A stretch of 64,000 bases of DNA from an uncultured Desulfobacter sp. Lineage in GTDB: Bacteria; Desulfobacterota; Desulfobacteria; Desulfobacterales; Desulfobacteraceae. A program made the position numbers and the translations under genes. Below, one piece after another: positions 16,748 to 25,145 of this stretch (position 1 is the stretch's first letter; every line of letters starts with the position of its first letter). The notes under the pieces are model-generated. The model saw only the letters and a list, made by a program, of their open reading frames with translations, was not told the origin of the DNA and searched no databases. The stretch is taken from positions 2,294,001 to 2,358,000 of the forward strand of contig NZ_OY762929.1 of NCBI RefSeq assembly GCF_963666675.1, in the 5' to 3' direction.

Positions 16748-17914
16748 TTAAAAATCATTAAACTGGGGATTAGACACCGGCATTACAGCCATGCACTCCA
16801 TTTCGATCAGCCATTCCGGACGGCATACCGGGGCCAGAACGATGATCCGGGGAATATCGGGATAGTGTTCCCGGAAAAATGTATCCACCACCGTACGATC
16901 GGACACGTCCCTGAGATACACGATCAGATGACGGACATGCGCCATGTCTGCGCCGGCTTCGGCAAGCAGGGCCTGGATATTGTCCAGGGTGCGCCGGGTC
17001 TGTTTTGCGACATTGCCCTTGTGAACCACCTGGCCGTAACGGTCGATGCTGGCGGTGCCGGAAATAAAAATATGGCGGCGGTCCCCGTAATCCACGCTGG
17101 TTCCCCGTTCAAACGTGACCCCGTATTCGTGGGTGGGATTGAGCATGTCAGGGGCCTTCAGGTGCCTGATCTGGCCAGGGTGAAGGCCTGAAATACTGTA
17201 TGCATCCATTAGAACACTGGTGCCCGGGTCTGCATACCGCCCCTCAATGCCGGTGCTGGCAATGTAATGGGTCTCGGGCGTCATGCCCAGTGTTTCAAAA
17301 TATTTTCGCCGGGCATCCACCACCCCCTGGTAATTGAAATCCACATCCTTGACAAACAGCCAGGTGCGGATACAGTTCGATTGAAGGCTCATGCCGTCTT
17401 TTTCCAGAAGGGTCTGGTAGGATTTGAACACGGTATCGGTTTGTTCATAGCTGCCATGGGCCCCGTTGGTGTTCATCAATCCGGCAGTCCAGCAGTGCGC
17501 GTACCCGTTGCGGGATAACACTGTTGCATCGACGCCGTTGAACTGTTTTTTCCCGATACCGGCATCAGAGCATTTGACCAGATAGACCCAGGCCGCAACC
17601 TTTTGTCCGGTCAGGGGCGGCTGCTGCACCACAGACAGGGCGCATTCGGCCAGACGACCGTTAAATGTCTCCCGCACCGATGGGACCAGGTCTGTCTGGT
17701 TGGCGTAGTCACTGACAAAAAAACGTATGAATACGGGCACTGGCGCAATGCCCCAGGAAGGGGTTATAAAATCATCAAGACCATTGAGCAGTTCAGACAA
17801 TTGCTGTTTGTATGGCTGCAGGGCCTGGGGGGTAATTAAAAGATGAATTTCATCAACACCGTTGTTTGAAAATACGGAATATTCAAGTTGGGTGCTGCCA
17901 TGGTGGTATTTCAT
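16748..17914 (-). CDS. Chorismatase-like protein (FkbO/Hyg5/XanB2 relative, RidA fold)
   Basis: 388 residues with a C-terminal RidA/YjgF-like domain: RRHIFISGTASIDRYGQVVHKG, then TRRTLDNIQALLAEAG and APVCRPEWLIEMECMAV. The CRPEWLIEMEC end matches the CR-x-E-x3-E pattern of chorismatases, and YGVTFERG resembles the substrate-binding Arg region. Chorismatases split chorismate into pyruvate plus a hydroxybenzoate or a dihydroxycyclohexadiene acid. The neighbouring DAHP synthase, which feeds chorismate, supports this. RidA-like deaminase activity is the alternative. A good AAGGAG site precedes ATG at 17914, and three copies of a double-hairpin repeat lie immediately upstream. Confidence 0.65.
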   Translation of the reverse strand: MKYHHGSTQLEYSVFSNNGVDEIHLLITPQALQPYKQQLSELLNGLDDFITPSWGIAPVPVFIRFFVSDYANQTDLVPSVRETFNGRLAECALSVVQQPPLTGQKVAAWVYLVKCSDAGIGKKQFNGVDATVLSRNGYAHCWTAGLMNTNGAHGSYEQTDTVFKSYQTLLEKDGMSLQSNCIRTWLFVKDVDFNYQGVVDARRKYFETLGMTPETHYIASTGIEGRYADPGTSVLMDAYSISGLHPGQIRHLKAPDMLNPTHEYGVTFERGTSVDYGDRRHIFISGTASIDRYGQVVHKGNVAKQTRRTLDNIQALLAEAGADMAHVRHLIVYLRDVSDRTVVDTFFREHYPDIPRIIVLAPVCRPEWLIEMECMAVMPVSNPQFNDF

Positions 17915-17928
17915 ACTGTCTCCTTTTT

Positions 17929-18018
17929 ATATGAAAGTCTCAGTAAGCCACTGAGTTCTTTCAACCTTCGTTGTGGGCTGTCCTTCAGTGCTGATATGTC
18001 AGGTCAGCCCATGGCTGT
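17929..18018 (-). repeat. Double-hairpin repeat, copy A
   Basis: About 90 bases; plus-strand order is hairpin 1 (GAAAG-CTCAGT...ACTGAG-CTTTC), an AT-rich spacer, then hairpin 2 (TGGGCTG...CAGCCCA), ending ATGGCTGT. Copies B and C follow in tandem, and copy D is at 34104. On the minus strand, copy A ends 14 bases before the start codon of the chorismatase-like gene, so it would be part of the 5' leader. Confidence 0.8.
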
Positions 18019-18019
18019 T

Positions 18020-18110
18020 TATATGAAAGACTGGGTAAGTTACTCAGGTCTTTTAAACTTTGTTTTGGGCTGAGCCTGGCAGTTGATATGTCCTGTCGGC
18101 CCATGGCCGT
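18020..18110 (-). repeat. Double-hairpin repeat, copy B
   Basis: The same architecture as copy A but with different stem bases. Hairpin 1 pairs GACTGGGTAA with TTACTCAGGTC, and hairpin 2 pairs TGGGCTGA with a TCGGCCCA arm. Paired changes relative to copy A keep both stems, which suggests that the fold rather than the primary sequence is conserved. It directly abuts copy A. Confidence 0.75.
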
Positions 18111-18124
18111 TATTACATCTAAAT

Positions 18125-18220
18125 CTTATAAATAAGTAACGACAGGTGGCTCAGGTTACTTTCATATTTTGGTTTGGGCTGACCTGGCAATAGACGTATG
18201 CCTGATCAGCCCAGGGCTGT
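18125..18220 (-). repeat. Double-hairpin repeat, copy C (most diverged)
   Basis: Third tandem copy. Hairpin 1 pairs AAGTAAC with GTTACTT, and hairpin 2 pairs GGGCTGACC with a complementary GATCAGCCC arm, ending GGGCTGT like the other copies. Copies A-C fill most of the 456-base gap between the chorismatase-like gene and the divergent VKOR-DsbA gene. Confidence 0.7.
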
Positions 18221-18266
18221 AGTGGTATTAAACCGCACAAATTATATCTGTTACATCAACGACTAC

Positions 18267-18282
18267 CGTGACGAGCATCACA
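18267..18282. promoter_or_regulatory. Crp/Fnr-type operator (one mismatch)
   Basis: CGTGACGAGCATCACA fits TGTGA-N6-TCACA except for the first base. It lies 89 bases upstream of the VKOR-DsbA start at 18371, a distance suitable for activation from upstream of the -35 region. Confidence 0.5.
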
Positions 18283-18370
18283 TTTTTTAAAAAATATAAT
18301 GACTATATAAGAATAAAAGCTTAAAGGGCTTAATTTAGTTGGTAGTAACTTTTAATGGATATTTGAATCG

Positions 18371-19825
18371 TTGAAACAAAACGCAGTTAAAAAAAAAATT
18401 GTCGGCATCATTATTATTCTCGGGGCGGTAACCGCCATTTTGTCTACCCTGGAAACCCGGGTGGCATGGATTTCTTCATTTTGCGGTGTACTGGGAGACG
18501 GGTGCAGGGAGACCGTTCAGTACAGCATACTCAATATTGGCGTTTCGTACTGGGGTGTCGCCTTTTATGCCTTTTTAGGAATGCTTTATCTGTTTCGTCC
18601 AACCTGGCTTTTCTTTGCTGTGATGGCCGGGTGCGGCGTGGAAACCGTAATGGTGATCCTGTTGATTCAGATGAAACTTGTATGCATTTTGTGTCTTATG
18701 AACCTGGCCTGGATGCTGCTGCTTCTATACTGTTTTTTTGATTTTAAACGATTTTCCCAGATGCTTTGTGTCTGGCTTGTTTTTTATGTGTCCGGCGGCG
18801 GCATGGTCAGGCCGCCGGACACCGGGCATGACCCCGGCGGATCCTGTCATGAATCACCACAAATCATGGCCCGGGTGGGCGGTACCGACATCACACGGCA
18901 GCAGGTGGAACAACCCCTGACCACCAAGCTGTACAAGATGCAGAGTGACATCTACAGGGTCAAACATACGGCGTTGGAAAACCGGATTAACCAGGTGCTG
19001 CTTGAAAAAGATGCCCGGGAAAAGGGAATTTCAGTCCAGGCACTCAAAGACCGGCTGGTGGCTGAATTGCCGGCCGTGAAGGCGGCTGCTGTTGATTTTT
19101 ATTTTAAAACCGGGATCTACAAACGCTGGGGAAGTTGGCGGGGAAGCGAAGCTGAAACCCGGGAAAAGATAAGGCTGTACCTGAGGTTAAGTGCCGAAGA
19201 AGAGAAGATTTTGGCCCATTGCCAAACGTTAAGACAGCGATATCCTGTCACCGTTTTTCTAGAAAAACCGTCCCTGCCCATGACCCGGGTCTCCATTGAC
19301 GGATGCCCGTCAACCGGACCTGATCATGCAACGGTCATTGTGGTGGAGGTGTCAGACTACCTGTGCCCCATGTGCCGTAAGGGGCATGATACACTGGAAC
19401 GAGTCCGCCAGGCCTACAAGGAAAAAATTAAATGGGTGTTTAAGGCGAATCCATTGGAGAGCATTCACCCCGGGGCAACCGATGTGGCCCTGGCCGGACG
19501 GTGTGCCGGAGAACAGGGCAAATTCTGGGAATTTCACCAGATGCTTTTCAGCGGTAAAAAGCCTGGCGTAGATGATGCCAGGAAGTATGCAAAACAACTT
19601 GGGCTTGATATGGGCACATTCGACGCATGCCTGGCCGATGCCAACAAAAAAGAGCAGTTTGGCAATGATAGAGAAAAGCTTCGCAAGGCAGGTGTCACCT
19701 CAACGCCGACACTGATCATTAACGGTAAAGTCCAGGTGGGCGTTCCTTCCTATGAGGCCCTTTGCCAAATGATTGATCAGGCGTTAAATGAAAGCGCAAA
19801 GACAACAGGTGGGATACCGCAATAA
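18371..19825 (+). CDS. VKOR-DsbA disulfide-forming fusion with SurA-like middle part
   Basis: 484 residues. An N-terminal VKOR domain with four to five membrane helices carries a loop Cys pair (SSFCGVLGDGC, near residues 38-44) and the quinone-site pair CILC (near residue 107). A middle periplasmic segment (about residues 165-290) resembles the SurA/parvulin N-domain (RINQVLLEKDAREKGIS). The C-terminal thioredoxin-fold DsbA-like domain has the catalytic CPMC near residue 332 and the cis-Pro TSTPTLIING. VKOR reoxidises DsbA with quinone, so one chain holds both halves of an oxidative folding pathway. Start is TTG with little Shine-Dalgarno sequence. Likely partners are the disulfide-rich pilins and secreted proteins nearby. 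Confidence 0.88.
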   Translation: MKQNAVKKKIVGIIIILGAVTAILSTLETRVAWISSFCGVLGDGCRETVQYSILNIGVSYWGVAFYAFLGMLYLFRPTWLFFAVMAGCGVETVMVILLIQMKLVCILCLMNLAWMLLLLYCFFDFKRFSQMLCVWLVFYVSGGGMVRPPDTGHDPGGSCHESPQIMARVGGTDITRQQVEQPLTTKLYKMQSDIYRVKHTALENRINQVLLEKDAREKGISVQALKDRLVAELPAVKAAAVDFYFKTGIYKRWGSWRGSEAETREKIRLYLRLSAEEEKILAHCQTLRQRYPVTVFLEKPSLPMTRVSIDGCPSTGPDHATVIVVEVSDYLCPMCRKGHDTLERVRQAYKEKIKWVFKANPLESIHPGATDVALAGRCAGEQGKFWEFHQMLFSGKKPGVDDARKYAKQLGLDMGTFDACLADANKKEQFGNDREKLRKAGVTSTPTLIINGKVQVGVPSYEALCQMIDQALNESAKTTGGIPQ

Positions 19826-19838
19826 AAAAAGTCTTGTG

Positions 19839-20411
19839 TTATTCGGCCAGCGGGAGTACCCGGGTGATCTTCATCCGGGTGACCCGGACGCCTTTGGTCT
19901 TCTGCTCTTTGGGGGTGGCGGGTTTCAACTGGGACAGGATCAGGCGCTCTCCAAATTCCCGGCATAATGTCCCGCCTGCTCCAGGCTGCGGTCTGCAGCG
20001 CTTTGCGTACACGGTTATAAAAGCCTGGCCGGTCCGGTCAATGTTTTGACGGGTCTGGTTATGGGCCAGGGCAAACCGGATAATGTTCTCGGATTCCAGA
20101 ATGGGGTAAATCAGGGTGGCGTGGGGAGATCCATCGGGGTTGACGGTTCCCACTACAGCCCCGGTAATATGTTTGCTCAGCCAATTGGCGAGGGTGGCGG
20201 AATCAACCGTAACGGTCTTATTATAGCCCAGTTCCGTGGCGCCGCTGACGGCATCCACTTCATCTGCGGCATAGACCTGGCCGGGTATGGCCATAATGAA
20301 AACGCCGGCACATAGACCGGCTGCGACCAGCAGTGGTTTGAGTACCAGCACAAATTTGCGTATCAGTATAGATTTGAGTAATTGATAAGAAAGCTTCCAG
20401 CGGGCAACCAT
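19839..20411 (-). CDS. Exported pyridoxamine-oxidase-like (split-barrel) protein
   Basis: 190 residues. After a basic N-terminus comes a hydrophobic signal (about residues 25-48) ending IPGQVYA followed by AD. The rest looks like a PNPOx/FMN-binding split barrel: ITGAVVGTVNPDGSPHATLIYPI and RQNIDRTGQAFITVYAK. Such folds bind flavin or heme, and export suggests a periplasmic redox or heme-related function, which cannot be settled here. Its stop lies only 13 bases from the stop of the convergent VKOR-DsbA gene. Confidence 0.65.
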   Translation of the reverse strand: MVARWKLSYQLLKSILIRKFVLVLKPLLVAAGLCAGVFIMAIPGQVYAADEVDAVSGATELGYNKTVTVDSATLANWLSKHITGAVVGTVNPDGSPHATLIYPILESENIIRFALAHNQTRQNIDRTGQAFITVYAKRCRPQPGAGGTLCREFGERLILSQLKPATPKEQKTKGVRVTRMKITRVLPLAE

Positions 20412-20514
20412 ATTTTTTTTAACTTTGTTTTGGACCCAAGCCTGGATGCAAGCACGATAGATATAGCCCGGGCCTGGTGGTTTTTAAAATTTGGATACAT
20501 CGGGAGGAATGAGG

Positions 20515-20546
20515 AACAACACCCCGGACACGTCCGGGGTGTTGTT
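20515..20546 (-). terminator. Strong intrinsic terminator hairpin
   Basis: AACAACACCCCGGA pairs perfectly with its complement around a short CACG loop. It lies 11 bases beyond the stop codon of the di-heme oxidase gene, so it most likely ends that minus-strand operon. The T-rich side is on the plus strand, so it may also work in the other direction. Confidence 0.75.
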
Positions 20547-20556
20547 GTTTTGTTTA

Positions 20557-22068
20557 TCAAATGGCCCTCAGGAATTTGATCACAGCCTCACGGTCCTTTT
20601 TAGACAGCTTGCGGAACGCTTCGCGGGACTCTTCACCTTCCCCGAAGTGCCAGAGAATGGCACCCTCGAAGTCACGTGCCCGCTGGTCATGCCACATGTC
20701 GGTATGGTCGGCCACGGTGTGGATCATCTGGCGGGCCCACAGGGGCATGGTCCTGAATGTTTTGCGAAATCCATGGTTCATCTCACCCATATCGTGCATC
20801 AGCAGATCGGTATAGGGCCATATTTTCTGGTTGGCATAGGCCGGGATATACGGGGATTTTGTGCCGGTGGTCCAGCTGGGCTTATGGCATTCGTTGCAGC
20901 CGATTTCATAAAATTTTTGTTTGCCGCGCTGTACCATGGGGTCATTGAGATTTCTGGCTGCGGGGACGCCTAACCCACGCATCCATATCATGAGACTGTC
21001 CCGGTCCTCGTCAGACACCTCCACGGGCTGGTGGGCGGAGAGCAGTGCGGTATCAAAGCCGAGTTCCCCTTGTTTATCGATCCACTCCTGGGTGGCGAAC
21101 AGGGCGGGTTTATCCGTACGGGTCAGGTTGGCCACACTCCAGGCCCCATTGAATCCGGGTCCGTTCTGCAGGGTAGCGCGGGTGCAGTGTGTGGTGAATT
21201 TACCCAGATGTTTTTCCCCGTCATGGGGTTCGACAATCCAGCGGCCGTGCTGGCCTTTAATGGGGCCCGGCAGTGCCTGCTGGCGGTTATATTCTTCAAT
21301 GATATCCTCATCCGGAATCACATCAAGCAGCCCTGCGCCGAAAATACCGATGGTGCCCTCAAGATCGGCCCTTGTTCCTTCGGGCAGGGGGAAAAGCGAC
21401 CCCACCACCTCGGTGACCGGATAGATCAGTGTGCCCTCGTAAGGCTTGCCTTCATTATACGGGGTGCCATCGGGGTATTTATTGCCGTATTGGTCCGTGT
21501 AATTTTTCCAGCTGATTTTTATATCCTGGGCCGGGGGCTGGTACGGCGGGGTGGCCATGGTCTGGGCCATGAATTTGAACCCATTGATCAGTTTGCCGTC
21601 CTTGTGGATCAGCACCAGGTAACCGTTGCCCCACTGCTCGGTCTTGAACTTGCTGACCCGGCGGGCCCGTGCATAATTGGGATGGCAGTTCTGGCAGGAG
21701 GAGTTATTGTACACCGGTCCAAGGCCGCCGAAGGGCGCGTCCGGATCAGTGACAAAATCGGCTTCAAAGATCGACTCGCCGGCACCAAACTTTTCAGACA
21801 GTTCCGGATCTGCGTTAATGGCCGGAGACGGCATTTCAAGACATCGGGTGGTGGTGACAAATACCGTCCCCATCCTGCCGCCGGTATAATATTCTTCGGA
21901 AACATCGGGGGGATCTCCGCCCACAGCAATATGGGCCCACGCCCCGGAGGTCAATACGCATATAAAAATACCCGCCGAGCCGAGAAGGCCAAGCCCCCAA
22001 AGCATAGTTTTAATCTTTTTTTTATGCACTTTTTTAGAAAAACCCTCGTTGTTTATATTCATTTTCAT
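20557..22068 (-). CDS. Di-heme c-type oxidoreductase/peroxidase (DUF1111-like)
   Basis: 503 residues from ATG at 22068, chosen because AGGGA lies nine bases upstream; the longer frame to 22182 would overlap the preceding gene. A membrane or signal helix (about residues 18-45) precedes the periplasmic part. Two CxxCH heme sites are visible: CQNCH near residue 124 and CNECH near residue 391, the second in the MauG/CcpA-like half (NDPMVQRGKQKFYEIGCNECH). The family is typically paired with imelysins in putative iron-uptake or iron-oxidation loci. Here it is the last gene of such an operon, behind two imelysin-like genes. Confidence 0.85.
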   Translation of the reverse strand: MKMNINNEGFSKKVHKKKIKTMLWGLGLLGSAGIFICVLTSGAWAHIAVGGDPPDVSEEYYTGGRMGTVFVTTTRCLEMPSPAINADPELSEKFGAGESIFEADFVTDPDAPFGGLGPVYNNSSCQNCHPNYARARRVSKFKTEQWGNGYLVLIHKDGKLINGFKFMAQTMATPPYQPPAQDIKISWKNYTDQYGNKYPDGTPYNEGKPYEGTLIYPVTEVVGSLFPLPEGTRADLEGTIGIFGAGLLDVIPDEDIIEEYNRQQALPGPIKGQHGRWIVEPHDGEKHLGKFTTHCTRATLQNGPGFNGAWSVANLTRTDKPALFATQEWIDKQGELGFDTALLSAHQPVEVSDEDRDSLMIWMRGLGVPAARNLNDPMVQRGKQKFYEIGCNECHKPSWTTGTKSPYIPAYANQKIWPYTDLLMHDMGEMNHGFRKTFRTMPLWARQMIHTVADHTDMWHDQRARDFEGAILWHFGEGEESREAFRKLSKKDREAVIKFLRAI

Positions 22069-22114
22069 ATTGTCTTTCCCTGTTATCTGTGAGGAAGTTG
22101 GCTGCGGCACAGGT

Positions 22115-23302
22115 TTATTTGTCCACGTATTTAAGATCACTGCCGTAACATGCAAAGGGCTCAAGGGCCGGATCGATGGCAACCAGTGCCGTAGCAGCAG
22201 TCAGTGTTGTTGCAAGCCTGTCTAACTGTTTTATAGCAAGTTTTATGGTTTGTTTTCTATTTTTCGGTGCTGCCTTTTTTATGGCATCTATGCGCTGGGA
22301 AAGGTAAATGATGTTGGTGCGGATATGGTCGGCCAGCACCTTGTCCTTTCCCGCCACAAGATCATAAAAGCAAGGCTTGGCAGATTCACCGGTGATGCTG
22401 CAAGCATAGGCATTGTCAATGCCTTTGAGCATGCCTTGAAGATCCTGGCAGGGATCAATGCTTTCCCAATAATTTAAATCCCCTTGTTTTCGATCAATCA
22501 GATCTTCTTCAAAAATGGCCAGCATATCCTCAATAACGCTGGAGTCTTCCTGAAACTGCTCCTGAATGGGAATGGAGATGCTAAAGTAACGGCTCTTTTC
22601 AAGGCCCGGGTGGTTGACCTCCCAGGCAAAGGAGCTGCGAAAGGGTCTCTGGGCGTCGGAGAGCATTTTGCGCTGGTCGGCGGGCATATTATCCGTGCCC
22701 ACCCAGCTGGCCAGAAAATCCAGTCCGCTTAATTTCATCTCTGCGGCGATGGCTGATAAATAGGCCAGTTGGGTATCGCTTAAATCATCAGGGCTGCGCG
22801 GGATTCCCCGGTTAAAGAGCAGGTACTGGGCCGCATAAAGCCCCCGGGTTGAGGCCGGCTGATCGCGCAGCGCCTGGGCTGTTGCCTGTTTTTTGCCCTG
22901 GTTTATCTCTTCTATGGCATGTTCTAACAAAATTTTATCCACAGGCCATATGGCCAGTTGTTTGTGAAAGGCAAACAACGCCGCAGGGCCATACATAAAT
23001 ATCTGGGACTGCATATAATCGTCCCGGATGGCTTTCCAGTCCGCCACGACGTTATCGAACGCCGCCTGGCTCCTGCTTTTATCAAGTTCTCTGGCGGATG
23101 TTTCAAAATTATATATATGGCCGCACATCTTTTGAATCGTTTCGATAACCACCTGGTCTACATAACTTGCCAATGCGTCTTGTGCCTTTTTTTTGAATAG
23201 ATAGTTATCCAGTTGTGTCTTGTAATTGCCCTTGAAAAATGCAAGGCCTGAAACGGTCAGCAACACTAGACACATGCCGCCTGCAATAATGATTTTCTTC
23301 AT
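22115..23302 (-). CDS. Imelysin-like protein 2
   Basis: 395 residues, with an N-terminal signal or anchor (MKKIIIAGGMCLVLLTVSGLA). The imelysin pattern is seen as FHKQLAIWPVDK followed by RGLYAAQYLLF (near residues 115-165), the two-bundle helical fold that binds metal in this family. A later Cys pair (CQDLQ, AYACSITGESAKPC) is unusual. Imelysins act in the periplasm in iron handling. The gene lies 82 bases downstream of the other imelysin gene and 46 bases upstream of the di-heme gene, so all three are probably one operon. Sequence similarity to the canonical family is lower than for the neighbouring copy. Confidence 0.75.
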   Translation of the reverse strand: MKKIIIAGGMCLVLLTVSGLAFFKGNYKTQLDNYLFKKKAQDALASYVDQVVIETIQKMCGHIYNFETSARELDKSRSQAAFDNVVADWKAIRDDYMQSQIFMYGPAALFAFHKQLAIWPVDKILLEHAIEEINQGKKQATAQALRDQPASTRGLYAAQYLLFNRGIPRSPDDLSDTQLAYLSAIAAEMKLSGLDFLASWVGTDNMPADQRKMLSDAQRPFRSSFAWEVNHPGLEKSRYFSISIPIQEQFQEDSSVIEDMLAIFEEDLIDRKQGDLNYWESIDPCQDLQGMLKGIDNAYACSITGESAKPCFYDLVAGKDKVLADHIRTNIIYLSQRIDAIKKAAPKNRKQTIKLAIKQLDRLATTLTAATALVAIDPALEPFACYGSDLKYVDK

Positions 23303-23383
23303 AGTTTCTCCTGATTGTCTCTACTGTTCTCCGGGGGCATCCTTAAAAACGGCCGGGTAGGGGGTATTATGAATTCTTAATCC

Positions 23384-24466
23384 CTATTGCCTGAGCATTT
23401 GGGCCTCAAGGCCTTTTTTCACATCAAGCTCAAGTGTCATGGCCGCTTCGGCAATCATATCTTCCAGCTTGGACATATCCTTATAAACTCCCTTCAGGGC
23501 AGATGGCTTTTTCTTAATAACGGTATAAAGGGGCTCTTTTTTGTTTTTGAGCTTTTCAAGGTTTTTATCCAGCCGCTGGATCTGTTTTCGGATATCCTTG
23601 GCAAGGCCCGGATCTTTTTCATGGGCAATGCCGTCCCGGGTGGCCAGAAGGTTTAAAAGGCCATGGGTGCCATCGCCAATCATCACCGAAGCGACGCCTT
23701 GGGCTATGGCCTGTAACCCTTCAAGTGAGGTTTTGCTGTATGGGGCGTCAAGCAGGTCGGGCCGGGCCGGGCCATTGTTGAAATTGGTTGGGAAACCAAT
23801 GCGCTCTCGAACGGTATCCTCTATGATGTTCATTGTCTGGGCCACAACCTGGCTTAATGCCTCGTTGGGATTCAGGTAGGGTTGGCCATTGCCTGCATTG
23901 AGAAATGCCTCCCGATAATCCTGGTCCCATTGGGTTTTGGCCCGGGTCAGGCGGGCTGTGATTTCAGCCGTGATATCGGTCAGATGCAGGCAGCGCTCAT
24001 TGGCGACCGCTTCCTGGCTGTCCTGGCTGGCAAAAAGAAGATACTCCACAGCCGTGTATCCACGGACATCGTTGCCTTGGCGCATTCCGGCAAATTCGTT
24101 AGAAGCCACCACGGCCTCAAGTACGGTGGCATTGCATGGTTTACCGATACGATCAGCCATATGGCCGGCTGGTCCGATCAGGTATGGCAGCGTTTTATTC
24201 CATGCCACCCAGGCATTTTTCCATGACGCTCTGGCCGCAGTCAGGCTTTGATCTGAGTGCTCACTGCACAAGTGTTTTACAGCCGCTTCAAGGGCCTGGG
24301 CTGTTGTAATTGCATCATTCCAGTGACTGTCAATGCCCTGGATGGTCATGTTTTCAAGAACCTGGCTGTCACTGGTTTCGGCCAATGCCGCCGGTGCAAT
24401 GGTGAGAAAGGTGCTAAATGCCATCAGACCGACAGCGGCCATGGCAATACGAAGTTTAGGTTTCAT
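23384..24466 (-). CDS. Imelysin family protein 1 (Peptidase_M75)
   Basis: 360 residues. Signal peptide (about residues 1-29, ending ALA), then the imelysin domain: SWKNAWVAWNKTLPYLIGPAGH, later RGYTAVEYLLFAS and a C-terminal helical bundle. The name of the Pfam family says peptidase, but the known role of characterised members is periplasmic iron acquisition. It is the first gene of the imelysin-imelysin-di-heme operon. A perfect TGTGA-N6-TCACA site about 100 bases upstream suggests Crp/Fnr control. Confidence 0.85.
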   Translation of the reverse strand: MKPKLRIAMAAVGLMAFSTFLTIAPAALAETSDSQVLENMTIQGIDSHWNDAITTAQALEAAVKHLCSEHSDQSLTAARASWKNAWVAWNKTLPYLIGPAGHMADRIGKPCNATVLEAVVASNEFAGMRQGNDVRGYTAVEYLLFASQDSQEAVANERCLHLTDITAEITARLTRAKTQWDQDYREAFLNAGNGQPYLNPNEALSQVVAQTMNIIEDTVRERIGFPTNFNNGPARPDLLDAPYSKTSLEGLQAIAQGVASVMIGDGTHGLLNLLATRDGIAHEKDPGLAKDIRKQIQRLDKNLEKLKNKKEPLYTVIKKKPSALKGVYKDMSKLEDMIAEAAMTLELDVKKGLEAQMLRQ

Positions 24467-24566
24467 AATCCCCCTTTGGTTTCAATATTTTTTGATAGAG
24501 CTAACTTCTTTTGGGTTGTCTTTCTTCAAAGCGATTTGAATATAAAAGGAAACAACCCCGCTTTTC

Positions 24567-24582
24567 TGTGATCAGCGTCACA
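24567..24582. promoter_or_regulatory. Crp/Fnr-type operator (perfect TGTGA-N6-TCACA)
   Basis: TGTGATCAGCGTCACA is a perfect palindrome 101 bases upstream of the first imelysin gene and downstream of the stop of the small-protein gene at 24619. Position suggests control of the imelysin operon. Confidence 0.65.
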
Positions 24583-24618
24583 GTCAGCTAAAATATTGAA
24601 TAGTGGTGTCACCCTGTG

Positions 24619-25038
24619 TTAACCGGTTCCTTTATCATCCCGGCGGCGGCCTTTGCCGGTTCTCCTGTCCACAAGGGTCCTGCGTTCCAGTTTAAAGTTC
24701 CTGGGAACATACCCTTTGCGCCTTGGGTTGGTATAGTCTCTTCGGTCTTTACCGCCGCGACGCTCGGGTTGGCCGCTGATCTCTTCCCAGGCGCTGCCTG
24801 TGGCCGTATCAATGATTCGGTAGCGATCCTGCGCCCACGCCTTTTCAGGGCATGGAATATAAAACCGGTATTCCCTGCCACATTGCAGGCGAACCTCCTT
24901 GATATTTCTTTTCATCAGACAGATATTCACAGTTATATCTGCATATCCGTCATGGGTTATCATTTCCTGGTACAGGTTGATAAATTTGTTTAAAAAAGCC
25001 AGATTGGGGTCTGTTCTGTTTTCGGTGTGCTCAGTCAT
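24619..25038 (-). CDS. Uncharacterised small protein, family A copy 2
   Basis: 139 residues. The N-terminal half (FINLYQEMITHDGYADITVN, then KEVRLQCGREYRFYI) is paralogous to the protein at 14243-14494. The C-terminal half is new and strongly basic, with repeated RR-x(3,4)-DRR signatures (ERRGGKDRRD, ERRTLVDRRTGKGRRR), a motif style common in deltaproteobacterial signalling or nucleic-acid-binding tails. Like copy 1 it has a perfect TGTGA-N6-TCACA site just upstream (25146). Function unknown; the shared operator and shared domain point to a common role under the same regulator. Confidence 0.75.
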   Translation of the reverse strand: MTEHTENRTDPNLAFLNKFINLYQEMITHDGYADITVNICLMKRNIKEVRLQCGREYRFYIPCPEKAWAQDRYRIIDTATGSAWEEISGQPERRGGKDRRDYTNPRRKGYVPRNFKLERRTLVDRRTGKGRRRDDKGTG

Positions 25039-25145
25039 TGTTAAATGCCGGTTTATAAACGTTAATGGTTTAAAAAAGTTTGCTGTACAATTTTTTTTGT
25101 TATTTATTAAAATTTTTTAAGGTTAACTTATTTTGAACTATTTTT

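Noticed and set aside
17929..18220. CRISPR array
   Set aside because: The units are about 90 bases, abut each other without unique spacers, and vary within the repeat while keeping stems; there are no cas genes.
21031..22092. Long plus-strand frame (353 codons) across the di-heme gene
   Set aside because: It is the antisense shadow of a gene with two heme motifs and has no family-like sequence.
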